Position numbers and translations under genes: made by a program. Below the pieces are notes generated by a model. It searched no databases and was not told the origin of the DNA. It was given only the letters and a program-made list of their open reading frames with translations. A DNA stretch of 64,000 nucleotides from contig JAENZN010000001.1 in NCBI GenBank assembly GCA_016841245.1, positions 62,001-126,000 on the forward strand. Direction: 5' to 3'. The DNA is from Syntrophomonas sp. (GTDB lineage Bacteria; Bacillota; Syntrophomonadia; Syntrophomonadales; Syntrophomonadaceae). This document shows positions 1 through 9,700 of this stretch, piece by piece (the first letter of the stretch is position 1; each line of letters starts with the position of its first letter).

Positions 1-1002
1 TGCTCCGGGTAGAAATAACGGAGGAATAATGGCAGTCAGCAGTGCTCCTGCTACTACCAGTTGAGTATACCGACCTGCAAAGCGGGTAATAAATTGTTCC
101 GCGGGAGCCTTCCTGACTGCTGCATTTTCCACCAGTTCTAATATTTTGGCCACCGAGGATTGAGCATACTCTTTGCTGACCCTTATTCTCAGCAACCCAG
201 AGCCATTGATAACTCCGCTGAGAATTTCCATCCCCGCCTCAACTCGACGCGGTTTTGATTCCCCGGTCAGTGCAGAACTATCTACATATGAACTCCCCTC
301 TATGACAATACCGTCCAAGGGCACCCTTTCACCCGGTCTAATCTCGATAATTTGCCCCACCAGGACTTCATCAGGATCTACTCTTTCGCTTCTGCCGTTT
401 AGCAGCAGGTTAGCATAATCCGGGCGAAGGTTCATAAGCTCTGATATCGAACGGCGCGACCTGTTCACTGCCAGATCCTGAAACATCTGGCCTGCCGCAT
501 AAAAAAGCATAACGCTGACTGCTTCTCCCAGGGCATTAACCGCTATAGCACCTAATGTAGCAATAGACATCAGGAATTTTTCATCAAATATTCGTCCCTT
601 AAAGATATTATTCAGAGCCCTTATTAATACAGGATACCCGACCACAAGATAGGCACCTGCATAGAATAGATATGAAATATCGCCATAATAATCTTTTCTA
701 TCTAATAGCAGAGCTCCCCCCAGCAACACTGCGCTGATAAATATTCGGACGAGACTAATCTTTGGATAATAATAATCCACCCTTTCGGCCTTAGCCCCAG
801 TTTTCTCTATGGCTACCAGACGAACACCAGGTTCCACCCGATCTGCTATCTTCTGAACTTTATCCGCAAATGAAGGTTCTAAATGCAAGGACATAGCAGC
901 CAGGTTGATTTTTACATCTCTTAATTCTGGTATCTGATTTATCTCTTTTTCAATCTTGGCAGCACAGTTAACACAAGTGAGTCCTTGCAGTAAATATTTC
1001 AT
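1..1002 (-). CDS. Heavy-metal P1B-type ATPase, N-terminal 334 residues (cut by window edge)
   Basis: Reading the minus strand from an ATG at 1002 gives an open frame to the window edge. The first residues carry a heavy-metal-associated fold with a CxxC metal site (TCVNCAAK). A cytoplasmic linker and membrane segments follow, then an actuator domain with the dephosphorylation motif ALTGES. The phosphorylation DKTG and CPC motifs lie beyond the left edge and cannot be checked. In this family ATP hydrolysis drives export of Zn, Cd, Pb or Cu across the plasma membrane. The CadC-like ArsR gene just upstream on the same strand favours Cd/Zn/Pb over Cu. The start follows a purine-rich ribosome site (GGAAAAGGA). 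Confidence 0.9.
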   Translation of the reverse strand, partial: MKYLLQGLTCVNCAAKIEKEINQIPELRDVKINLAAMSLHLEPSFADKVQKIADRVEPGVRLVAIEKTGAKAERVDYYYPKISLVRIFISAVLLGGALLLDRKDYYGDISYLFYAGAYLVVGYPVLIRALNNIFKGRIFDEKFLMSIATLGAIAVNALGEAVSVMLFYAAGQMFQDLAVNRSRRSISELMNLRPDYANLLLNGRSERVDPDEVLVGQIIEIRPGERVPLDGIVIEGSSYVDSSALTGESKPRRVEAGMEILSGVINGSGLLRIRVSKEYAQSSVAKILELVENAAVRKAPAEQFITRFAGRYTQLVVAGALLTAIIPPLFLPGA

Positions 1003-1216
1003 AAATCCGGTCCTTTTCCTTTCTCCCGTCAAATCTTAACGGTTCAAGTACTTGTCAGCCTTTTAATATGGTTTACCCCAATTGTATTAATAGCCTCAGA
1101 TTCTTATAGTATAATTTCCCTTCTCTACCCGATGATCTTATAAAAGCATCCTCACTGGCCCTAAAGCATATCTTCTTTAAAGGCTCTATAGAAACTCTCT
1201 CTGAAAAGGGCTAATT

Positions 1217-1576
1217 TCACTCATTTACATGCTCTAATGCCTGGTTAAATAACATGCCAATATGATGATCATCAAGTGAGTAATATATAACTTTTCCATC
1301 CCGCCGAAACTTAACCAGTTTCTGGGTTCGCAAGAGTCTGAGCTGGTGCGATACGGCTGATTCTGATGAATTAACCACCACAGAGAGATCACAAACACAT
1401 AGTTCCTGCTGCTGCAGAGCATGGAGAATCTTCAGACGGGTCGGATCCCCCATACATTTAAAAAGTTCGGCCAGACTATTGATTATTTCATCCTGCAGTA
1501 TATACTGACGGGCTTTTTCCACTTTCTCAGTATGAATACATCTTACCTGGCAAATATCATTAAGTGACTGAGTCAT
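1217..1576 (-). CDS. ArsR/SmtB-family metal-sensing repressor (CadC-like)
   Basis: Small winged-helix repressor that leaves DNA when it binds metal. Two known sensor sites are visible: an N-terminal/alpha3 thiolate site (CQVRC near the start, ELCVCDL in the recognition region) and a perfect alpha5 zinc site of the form DxH-x10-HxxE at the C-terminus. CadC proteins carry both. The chosen ATG at 1576 follows AGGAGG at a good distance; an upstream ATG at 1606 has no such site. It lies 214 bp upstream of the P-type ATPase on the same strand, so the pair reads as a metal-induced efflux operon. An ArsR-type operator lies just upstream. Confidence 0.93.
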   Translation of the reverse strand: MTQSLNDICQVRCIHTEKVEKARQYILQDEIINSLAELFKCMGDPTRLKILHALQQQELCVCDLSVVVNSSESAVSHQLRLLRTQKLVKFRRDGKVIYYSLDDHHIGMLFNQALEHVNE

Positions 1577-1603
1577 GGGCTGCCTCCTTCTTTCAAATGC
1601 GTA

Positions 1604-1624
1604 CACCTGAATTATTGTTCATAT
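1604..1624 (-). promoter_or_regulatory. ArsR/SmtB-type operator
   Basis: Read on the minus strand this is ATATGAACA-ATAA-TTCAGGTG, an imperfect inverted repeat closely matching the operator recognised by SmtB/CzrA-type repressors (ATATGAACA-N4-TTCAGATG). It lies about 28 bp before the repressor start codon, as expected for autoregulation together with the efflux ATPase. The match is from memory of the consensus; binding is inferred. Confidence 0.75.
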
Positions 1625-1704
1625 GTACATTTTCTCTTATTTTGTTAGACAGGTCAAGCTGTCCAAGCAAAAGAATATTTTGCAAGATATTCCCCATCTT
1701 TATC

Positions 1705-1746
1705 TAAAATGAGATGCAAGGCCCGATTACCTTGCATCTCATTTCC
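1705..1746 (-). terminator. Rho-independent terminator of the 105-aa membrane protein gene
   Basis: A perfect 15-bp stem (1707-1721 with 1730-1744) with an 8-nt loop, followed on the minus strand by a short T-rich run. It lies 70 bp past the stop codon of the minus-strand gene at 1815. Confidence 0.7.
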
Positions 1747-1814
1747 TGTGCTTATTTTCATTTGGCTTAGCTTATCATATACCCTATTTGCTTTCCTTAA
1801 TCATATGATATTAG

Positions 1815-2132
1815 CTATTTAATATTTCCCTTAACAGATCCAATAATTCCAAGCATCATAAATATCATACTTAAACCCCATGCTATACTCAACAGTCCAA
1901 CCGTCAGACTATTTTCTTCCGCAAGCATTGCTGAGGGTACATTAACTTGATTATCTATTAGCTGTAAGAAGAAGAACATACTTAGTGATAACATTACTAA
2001 TTGGGGTATAAACCATAATAGACCTCTATTCTTGGTCATTTTCCATAATTTGCCAAGGAATAATCCTATAATTGCAATCACAATTATAAACCCTGCTATA
2101 ATCAAACCTTTTACTTCTTGTTCTACTGGCAA
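1815..2132 (-). CDS. Small integral membrane protein, unknown function
   Basis: A protein of about 105 residues with three hydrophobic segments: one near the N-terminus (GLIIAGFIIVIAIIGLFL), one in the middle and one near the C-terminus, joined by a short basic loop. No family recognised. A longer frame begins at 2147, but its first codons form the ribosome site itself (GGGAGGTG), so translation most likely starts at the TTG at 2132, 5-6 bases after it. It stands alone between the ArsR operator region and a divergent small gene and has its own terminator. Confidence 0.6.
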   Translation of the reverse strand: MPVEQEVKGLIIAGFIIVIAIIGLFLGKLWKMTKNRGLLWFIPQLVMLSLSMFFFLQLIDNQVNVPSAMLAEENSLTVGLLSIAWGLSMIFMMLGIIGSVKGNIK

Positions 2133-2499
2133 AATAGCACCTCCCAAGTATAGATTAAGTTATATGTAACTGTTCGTTGATAGCCCAATCTTCTTTTAGC
2201 TATAAGTCAAAGAGAACCTGTTAAATTCAACTGGCTATTTTTATTAATCTCCGTAAGATAGAACATACCCGGCTTTATCTTTTTCGAACATCTTGCTTCG
2301 CCCCTTTTAGATTCGATATCCAACTTCAATAATTCAGACTGAGCTTTTGGACTAAGCTGTTAGCTTTGATCCGTATTAACCTTAACTTAACATACATTTA
2401 ATAAATTCTTTGTTATAATTTGTTAAATGCCTTTAGATTTTACATGGAATATACTATTATTCTGAAAATACAATAAATATAGTGGGGAGGTGTCATAGG
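2133..2499. other. Intergenic region between divergent small genes
   Basis: AT-rich, no open frame with a ribosome site. It must hold the two divergent promoters. TTGTTA near 2410-2416 and TATTAT-like hexamers near 2455 are candidates for the plus-strand gene, but the spacing is not convincing. Confidence 0.4.
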
Positions 2500-2775
2500 A
2501 TGAAAAAGACTCGTGGGTTTGATGTTATGACCAAATGTCTGGACAAGAGTAATGACACTATAGCAGCGCTGAAATACTTCGGTTATGATACACAGGAAGA
2601 TGATAAGTTGCTCTTAAGAATATTTTCTGCGGAGAGCACCACCGAAAACGGTACCTATATCCAACCTACCTGTTTGACCCTGGAAGGTAAGCAGGTAGTG
2701 GAGCTGTACAATTTCTTATATCACTATTTTGGTTCCCGGGATATAGAAACGGCTGGCAACGAAAAGGAAACCTGA
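2500..2775 (+). CDS. Small soluble protein, unknown function
   Basis: A 91-residue protein with acidic and basic patches, no signal peptide and no membrane segment. The start is the ATG at 2500, directly behind a strong GGGGAGGTG site at 2484-2492; a GTG at 2482 would place that site inside the coding region. I do not recognise the family. The C-terminal part (QVVELYNFLYHYF) should form a helix. It is monocistronic, closed by a terminator. Confidence 0.6.
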   Translation: MKKTRGFDVMTKCLDKSNDTIAALKYFGYDTQEDDKLLLRIFSAESTTENGTYIQPTCLTLEGKQVVELYNFLYHYFGSRDIETAGNEKET

Positions 2776-2792
2776 TTATATCAAGTCCTACA

Positions 2793-2828
2793 GAAATACC
2801 CGCAAATCTGCGGGTATTTCGTTTTTTT
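2793..2828 (+). terminator. Rho-independent terminator
   Basis: A 12-bp GC-containing stem (GAAATACCCGCA and its complement) with a 4-nt loop, followed by GTTTTTTT. It lies 18 bp past the stop codon of the 91-aa gene. Confidence 0.9.
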
Positions 2829-3006
2829 ACTGGTGTTCTTTGGAAATATGCCAATCTAAAGTATAATAAAACTAAGCAGTTTAAACCATCCAAGTTTTAA
2901 TATTCTGCTTGCTTCCAGCATAATATTTTAGTCTTTCCTGGACCTATTTTCTATTTGCAACCTGTTGTTATTTGTATTTAAACATAATAACTAAAGGGGG
3001 AATTTT

Positions 3007-3450
3007 ATGTTCAAGCATATTCTAGTCCCAGTAGACGGTTCCAAATTTTCCACCAATGCTGCTCGCAAAGCGGTAGTTATCGCTCAAAAACATAGCAGCA
3101 AAATTACTATTCTCCATGTAATTAATCATTCCCAGCTTTATAGCATGGGTCCTCCTCAATCTCTGCCAATGATAACCGATGCCATGATGGATGGTTTAAA
3201 AACCGGTGCAGAAATGATTCTTGCAGACACCCTCAAAGCTGTAAGTCCAACTACTGTAGAAATTAAAACTGAGTTAGAATGGGGAATTCCTTCTCAGGTG
3301 ATTATTGCTAAAGCTAGAGACGGAATTTGTGACCTTATTGTCATGGGCAGCCGCGGTCTGGGTGCCGTATCAGGTTTACTGCTGGGCAGTGTCAGCGATC
3401 GGGTAGCCAAGTTAGCCCCCTGTCCAGTTTTGCTTGTAAAGGAAAATTGA
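3007..3450 (+). CDS. Universal stress protein, UspA family
   Basis: A 147-residue single Usp domain. The start FKHILVPVDGS is the family's first strand and loop, and the ATP-binding signature G-x2-G-x9-GS is intact at about residues 114-128 (GSRGLGAVSGLLLGS), so it belongs to the ATP-binding UspA subgroup. The ATG follows AAAGGGGG. It is followed 60 bp later on the same strand by an HD-type alarmone hydrolase-like gene, consistent with a stress-response pair; the exact role is not shown by the sequence. Confidence 0.93.
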   Translation: MFKHILVPVDGSKFSTNAARKAVVIAQKHSSKITILHVINHSQLYSMGPPQSLPMITDAMMDGLKTGAEMILADTLKAVSPTTVEIKTELEWGIPSQVIIAKARDGICDLIVMGSRGLGAVSGLLLGSVSDRVAKLAPCPVLLVKEN

Positions 3451-3511
3451 TTATCCATGAGGCCATAGATAGACAGCGTAAATTGGGAGAAGCAATTAGG
3501 AGGTTTTCCTT

Positions 3512-4063
3512 ATGAACCATGATTTTCTTATTGAACGGGCATGTGAATTGGCCGCCCAGGCACATGCCGGCCAGGTTCGTAAAGGCACGAACATTCCTTA
3601 TATTTCACATCCAATGGCAGTAGGCATTATTCTAGCTGAAGCCAGGGCTACAACTGATGCGGTGATAGCAGGTATAATACATGATGTGGTAGAGGATAGC
3701 AGCTTGACTCTGGAAGAAGTGGACCGGCTTTTTGGAAATAGGGTTCGTACTCTGGTAGAGGCTTGTTCTGGACCTGATAAATCACTACCCTGGGAAGAAC
3801 GGAAGAATCATACCCTGCATTCACTCCAGGATGTTGATCGTGATATCTGGCTGATGACTCTGGCCGACAAGCTGAATAATATCCGCACTATGCTGCGGGA
3901 CTATGAAATATATGGTGAGGAAATATGGAATCGCTTCAATCGGGGCCGCCAGGAACAGGAATGGTATTATCGGGGACTGGTGGAAGCTCTGCGCCAGAAC
4001 CGCAAATATCTCCCCTGTTTGTTCAATGAATTCGAGAAGCTGGTAGATAGACTATTTGACTAA
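3512..4063 (+). CDS. HD-domain protein, small alarmone hydrolase (MESH1/RelA-SpoT hydrolase-like)
   Basis: A stand-alone 183-residue HD phosphohydrolase. Metal ligands expected for the ppGpp 3'-pyrophosphohydrolase fold are visible: H33 (ISHP), H57-D58 (IIHDVVEDS), the following ED pair, and D119 (LADKLNNI). It lacks the synthetase, TGS and ACT domains of full-length RelA/SpoT and has the length of MESH1-like enzymes, which degrade ppGpp or related nucleotides. Substrate is inferred from the family. AGGAGG precedes the ATG. Confidence 0.8.
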   Translation: MNHDFLIERACELAAQAHAGQVRKGTNIPYISHPMAVGIILAEARATTDAVIAGIIHDVVEDSSLTLEEVDRLFGNRVRTLVEACSGPDKSLPWEERKNHTLHSLQDVDRDIWLMTLADKLNNIRTMLRDYEIYGEEIWNRFNRGRQEQEWYYRGLVEALRQNRKYLPCLFNEFEKLVDRLFD

Positions 4064-4109
4064 GCAACTTAACATATTAGCAGGGATCGAGGTCACATAA
4101 ACCCCAATT

Positions 4110-4532
4110 CTACTCCCCGTGATTAAGTTGGTGTAGATATTTTTTCAAATTTTCGGAATCTTGCTGTTCGAATTCTACCAGGGCCTTCTTATTGGCATCA
4201 ATAATGGCCTGGTTTACGGGCTGTTCTAATGCCCGACCTTTAGCAGTTAAAACTACCTGTAGAGCCCTTCGGTCCCGCGGACAAGGCTGCCGCTCTATCA
4301 AGCCCTTCTGTTCCACACGATCTAATATTCCAGTAATGGATGAACTATCAAGTGAAAGACGGTCAGCTAGCTGCTTGGGTGTTTGCCCATCCTCGTCCCA
4401 CAGACAGCTTAATATAGCATACTGGCCTGGTGTTATTCCAAAAGGAGCCAGTTCAGCTTTAAAAAGCTGCTGTACTGCCTGCTGTGCTTTGGTGAGGACG
4501 AAATTAATGCACTGTTCTAATTTCATAACCAC
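4110..4532 (-). CDS. MarR-family transcriptional regulator
   Basis: Winged-helix dimeric regulator of about 140 residues, with the typical helix-turn-helix (TPKQLADRLSLDSSSITGILDRVEQKGLIER) followed by the wing arginines (CPRDRRALQVVLT). The start is uncertain. An ATG at 4547 has only a weak ribosome site. A GTG at 4532 lies 5-6 bases after GGAAAGGA and is preferred; an ATG at 4526 is possible. It lies downstream of the antiporter gene on the same strand but is separated from it by a perfect palindromic repeat. Ligand and targets are unknown. Confidence 0.85.
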   Translation of the reverse strand: MVMKLEQCINFVLTKAQQAVQQLFKAELAPFGITPGQYAILSCLWDEDGQTPKQLADRLSLDSSSITGILDRVEQKGLIERQPCPRDRRALQVVLTAKGRALEQPVNQAIIDANKKALVEFEQQDSENLKKYLHQLNHGE

Positions 4533-4654
4533 AAGAATCCTTTCCATATGGCTTAAGTTGTTCCTTGGTCCTGGTTATTTAAGCCTGCTTCAATATATCT
4601 GTATAATCTATATGAATAGTGTATGACTTTTTTATCTGGTATACAAGATTTTAA

Positions 4655-4729
4655 TGGGGTCAGGCACTAACTTACTAACTTATTACCTAACTATAAAACC
4701 ATAAGTTAGTAAGTTAGTGCCTGACCCCA
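4655..4729. repeat. Type A palindromic repeat, two complete arms
   Basis: A perfect 29-bp inverted repeat (4655-4683 and 4701-4729) around a 17-nt loop. Each arm contains GGGGTCAGGCACTAACTTAC. Single arms of the same sequence occur at 19142 and 40482 and a shorter relative at 54241. The right arm overlaps the 3' end of the antiporter gene and supplies its stop codon. Confidence 0.95.
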
Positions 4730-6705
4730 CTGAGTGTTTTGGCCGCACTTCTTATTTCATCTGGTCTTCCTATCATTATCAAACAGTCATCAGACTGTAT
4801 TACATTTTCTGCACCTGGGTTGGCGATGTACTCTTCTCCACGATTAATGGCCAGGATAGTAGCGCCGTGTTGTTTGCGAAAATCTGCCTCCAAGAGCGTT
4901 TTACCTACTATTTCCGATTCTTTCTCAACTCTCATCTTCTTGACTTCCATATCACTCAAGGATTTTTTTAGTACATTCATTTCTCTGCCCAATACAGATA
5001 CGCTTCGCAGCATTTCATAATCTTCTCTGCGCACCAGTGAAATATAGTCTTCTATTTCGTTTCGGGGCACCATGTATTGATCCAGCACCCGGGCAAATAT
5101 CTCCACCGAGGTTTCATATTCTTCGGGGATCACTGCATTGGCACCAATTTCATGCAGATCAGCCATATCAGCCACCAGCCTGCTTCGTACGATTATATGA
5201 GTAAGCGGATTCAGTTTTCTTACCATGAAAGTTATTCTCCGCAGGGCAGCCGAATCACTAATGGCGATTACCACAACTCGGGCAGCCTGAATCTTGATGT
5301 GGTTTAAAACCGTCTCGTGAGTCGCATCACCGAAATAGATAGGCTGACCATTTTCCTGTTCCTGGCGTACCGTTTCAGCATTAATCTCCAATATGACGTA
5401 GGGTATCCCAGCATAGAGAGCTGCCCGAGATAAGTTTCGACCATTCAGTCCGTAACCTATTATAACCAGATGGTTTTCCTGATCAATTTCAGCTTTTAAA
5501 TCAACCGTCCAGGGATATCTGCCGCTCAGCAGTCTCTCTGGCAGGGGAAGTTTAGATATCATATCAGCTGCCCGAGGCGCAACTGCAATAAGGAAGGGGG
5601 TCAGCATCATGGTTAATATGGAAGCAGCTAGAAATCCCTGATAGAGTTCACTGCTCAGCAAACCATTAGCTATACCGCTCTGAGCCAGGATAAAGGAAAA
5701 CTCCCCTATCTGACACAAGGTGAATCCAACCATTACCGCCACCCTCAACGGATATCCCAGGATTATCGCAGCCATAGAAGCTACCAGCCCTTTTAAGGTA
5801 AAAATGGCTAGAGTAAAAATAATGATGATACCCAGATGTGCGAAGGCGGTCTGCATGCTTAAAAGCATACCAATAGACACAAAAAACAAACTGGTAAAGG
5901 TATCTATGAAAGGTATGATACTAGCTAAAGCCTGATGACTATACTCCGATTCAGCAATGATCAACCCGGCCAGGAATGCCCCCAGGGCCAGCGAAAGACC
6001 GGTACTGGAAGTAAGCCAAGCAATAGAAAAACATATCACTATGATGCTTAACATAAATAATTCCCGGCTCTGGGTCCTGGCAATCTGGTAAAGCAGCGGG
6101 GGAATTACGTATATTGATAGAATAATAACCATCACAATTAAGACGGCAGCCTTAATCAACACTATCCACAGGAAGGTGGTTTCCGCAGTTCCGGAACCTA
6201 ACCAGGGGGTAAATAGCATCATAGCCACTACTATTATATCCTGGTAAATAAGAATACCCAGAGCTGTCTTGCCATGAGGAGCTTCTATCTCCAGTCTTTC
6301 CCCCAGCTGTTTGAGTACAATAGCAGTACTGCTTAGAGCAACTATGAAACCCAGGAATATCGCCTGGTTGACTGGCAGTTCCATCACACGAGCTATAATA
6401 AAGGTTAAAAGGATGGTCAATCCGACCTGAAAGCTCCCCCCCAGCAGGATGGTCTTTTTTATTCTGATCAAACTTTTAAAGGAAAATTCCAGACCGATAC
6501 TGAACAGCAGGAGAATAACACCAATTTCCGCAATCGCCTCTACCTGATGGACCGATTTGACCAGACCAATACCATATGGACCTGCCAGTATCCCAGTCAA
6601 CAAGAACCCCACAATGGAGGATATTCTGAGCCGATGACAAATAAACAGTACTACGACTGCCATACCGAATATTATAACTATGTCATGGAGTAAATTCTCT
6701 TCCAT
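4714..6705 (-). CDS. CPA2-family cation/proton antiporter with TrkA-N and TrkA-C domains (KefB/KefC-like)
   Basis: A 663-residue membrane transporter. Residues about 1-380 form the multi-pass Na+/H+ exchanger domain. A Rossmann-type TrkA-N (RCK) domain begins near residue 410 with the nucleotide-binding loop GYGLNGRN, and a TrkA-C ligand-binding domain closes the protein (about 575-660). Such proteins move K+ or Na+ against H+ and are gated by nucleotides or other cytoplasmic ligands. The ATG at 6705 is preferred over a GTG at 6711. The last residues, SGVRH, and the stop come from the type A repeat, so the original C-terminus has probably been altered slightly. The ion is not determinable here. 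Confidence 0.9.
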   Translation of the reverse strand: MEENLLHDIVIIFGMAVVVLFICHRLRISSIVGFLLTGILAGPYGIGLVKSVHQVEAIAEIGVILLLFSIGLEFSFKSLIRIKKTILLGGSFQVGLTILLTFIIARVMELPVNQAIFLGFIVALSSTAIVLKQLGERLEIEAPHGKTALGILIYQDIIVVAMMLFTPWLGSGTAETTFLWIVLIKAAVLIVMVIILSIYVIPPLLYQIARTQSRELFMLSIIVICFSIAWLTSSTGLSLALGAFLAGLIIAESEYSHQALASIIPFIDTFTSLFFVSIGMLLSMQTAFAHLGIIIIFTLAIFTLKGLVASMAAIILGYPLRVAVMVGFTLCQIGEFSFILAQSGIANGLLSSELYQGFLAASILTMMLTPFLIAVAPRAADMISKLPLPERLLSGRYPWTVDLKAEIDQENHLVIIGYGLNGRNLSRAALYAGIPYVILEINAETVRQEQENGQPIYFGDATHETVLNHIKIQAARVVVIAISDSAALRRITFMVRKLNPLTHIIVRSRLVADMADLHEIGANAVIPEEYETSVEIFARVLDQYMVPRNEIEDYISLVRREDYEMLRSVSVLGREMNVLKKSLSDMEVKKMRVEKESEIVGKTLLEADFRKQHGATILAINRGEEYIANPGAENVIQSDDCLIMIGRPDEIRSAAKTLSGVRH

Positions 6706-6793
6706 ATTCACTCACTTTCATATGCCGTCAGCCGTTTTCACCCACCTGTACTATTCATAAATATATCACCGGGTGATGTTGGGCAGCTAATTT

Positions 6794-9700
6794 CTACCCC
6801 TGCTTTCCTTCTATCCTGATGTATTCCAGCATATGCGGCATGAAGTACGGGATAATTTCATCCAGCATTTTCGGCATCAGAACCTCCATGGTTTTAGGCA
6901 TCAAGGCTGGCATCTGTTCTTTAAGATAGTCGGGCATTATAATGGCCTCTCCTACCTTTTCCAACATCCTGGGCATTATCTTGGGCATCATGTCCGGCAG
7001 CAATTTCGGGAACAAAGCTGGCATAACGGCTTTCATCATGGTAATCATGGGTTCCTTAAAAACATCCGGAGATTCAACCGCCATATGCATCATGCTGCGA
7101 TACATATCCGGCATAGCTTCGATCATTTCCGGAATCATTTCCGCCATCATCTCGGCCATTCCCCAGGGTGTCAGCATCCGTATCATCTGTTCAAAAACCC
7201 CCCACTTTTCATCGATTACCAGATCTGAATCGGGGATATCAAAACCCAGTGACTCGGCTGCCAAAGTGGCCAGATCCTTTATTTCAATGGGCATCTGTCT
7301 TAAGTCCCGGGAACGTTTCAACTGCACCCGGCAGCAGGGACAAGCGGTGATCAAAGTATCTGCCTCTACATCCAGAGCCTCTTGTATCCGAACCGCTCCC
7401 AATTCTTCCGCTACATCCGGATCAGCGACCAGACTCAATACTGCCCCACAGCAGTGAGCGTCATACTTATTGAATCTCATTTCCCGGAAATTACTGCCCG
7501 GTATGGCATTAATAAGGGTACGCGGGCCTTCAAATCGGACTCCCGCCCGGCCCATATGACAGGGATCATGGTAAGTTACCTGGCGGTTGATATCACCTGG
7601 CAGCTTAAACTCACCCGACTCAATTTTTTCTGCCAGTACATCAGCATAATGCATAGCATGGAAAGGATATTCAATACCATTATCTTCTGCCCAGTGCCGG
7701 TAGTATATCTCCCATACCAGCCAGCAGGCTGGACAGGTGGTAATAACTGTTGTCGCACCAGTTTTCTTCATATTTTCGATATTTTTAGCTGCAGTCTCAG
7801 CGAATACTTCCCACCGTCCCGCTACCAGCATAGGAATTCCACAACAGTCTTCTTCTTTACCTATATAGGTGAATTTTATTCCGGCTGCATTCAGAATATG
7901 AGCCGCGGCCTGTGCTACATCATGTTCAACAAATGAGGATGTGCATCCCGGAAAGAAAGCAAATTCGCCCTGCTCTTTAACAAAGGCTCTGATTTCATCT
8001 GTCATCCATTCATCCCGATCCCGGGCGTAACTGCCCCATATATTACCCTGCTGACGCATGGTATTGACCATAATTTCAAACGGCGGAAAGGTTCTATATC
8101 CCATCTCATCAACCAGCAGTCCCCTCAGTTTCAGCCAGGAGGATTCATTGGGCAGATCCAACTGACAGGTCCGGTTGCATAGTTCACAGGTAGTACAGGC
8201 CAGAATGTTATCAACAGCTTTTTGAGTCCACTCTACTTCCCCCTCCAGAAATAATTTTAAAAAGGTCCACTTGCCCCGGGGGGACTGAGACTCCCATCCC
8301 CGACCGTAGTACTGGTCACAATCATCTACGCAATAACCGCACTGGGAGCAGGCATAAGTATACCAGGCAACATCACCGGGTATACCTTTTCTATCCTTGA
8401 ACACTTCCCCGGGTTCTTTGGCCTTGGCCCAATTACCAAATACTCTTACCAGGGGCTCAAAGGCACTGGCTATTTTGAGCCCGCTGGCTATCAATGTCCC
8501 ATCCATTACTTTACCCGGGTTCATAATTTCATTTTTATCTACTTCCTGTTTGAATTGCTGCAGCCTCTCCAGTCGTTCCTTACCCAGCACTTCAGCGGCA
8601 AATCCGGTAAAGTACAGTCCGGTAGCATAGGGACGCCCCCCGTTTCTACGGGCGGTCTCCAGTGCGGTCAAGGACAAACCATAGGCTACATTGAAATTCA
8701 AGGTACGCTCGTCATGAGGAATAAATCCCAACAGCACGAATTCTCTGCGGTTGGTAGCAAATCCCTCTAAGATGAAAGGCTGTTTTATACTCTGGCTGGT
8801 CTCTTTAATCACAGCAGCCAATTCACTGACCGGGACTACTACTTCACTGGGAATTAATGACGGTGCGATCCTTTTAGCTTTCATGGGCTCAAAACGGCCC
8901 TCCCACTCGTGGTTGGATATCTCTTCGCCCAGTAACTCTCCATGATATTGTTCTGCCAGCTCTATTACATCATTCAGGATCAAGTCACATCGATCCGCAG
9001 TACAAGCCAATAAAGCGATATATTTTTCCGGGATCATCAGGCGTTGTTTATCCTCTACCGGACGACCATGATGCAGATGAGGTGGAAGCTGGTTTTTCAT
9101 CCGAGCCGCCTCGGGATTGATAAAACTGACTGACCATACCATAACTTTACGGTGATACAGCCCGTCCATGAAACCAGCCAGATCTTCGGCTGTATCAAAG
9201 GCAATTGCATTGGTATGCATAGGTTTCAACTGTTTTACTCTCACTACTACCTGGGTAATAAATCCGGTGATACCGTTAGCTTCACTTACCAGTTCCAGGT
9301 CTTTTCCCACAAACTCCTGCACCACCCCATCCGGCCGGACCACCCGCGCTGATACTACATTATCTATGAAATAGCCGAATTCATAACTGCCTATCCCAGC
9401 CCCCCCTTGAGCCAGCCATCCTCCAACTGTAGATGATGGTGCGCTGGTAGGGTAAACTGCCAGAGTCAAACCTTTCTGATTAAGCTGGTACTCCAGTTCC
9501 TTCCATACCACTCCGGATTCAACTGCAGCCGTACGGTTGGTTTCATCTATGTCTATTATCCTGCGCATACGATTAAATTCAACCACCAGACCTCCGTCCA
9601 CCGGCAATACCCCACCATATCCGGAAGTGGCTTTAGCTCGTGGAGTAAGTTTGATGTTATGCTGGTTGGCCATATTTACCATATCGACTAATTCTTCTTC

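Noticed and set aside
6833-7457. Plus-strand frames of 131 and 171 codons opposite the oxidoreductase tail
   Set aside because: They mirror the Met-rich coding sequence on the other strand (MP codons give His/Gly-rich shadow). No ribosome site.
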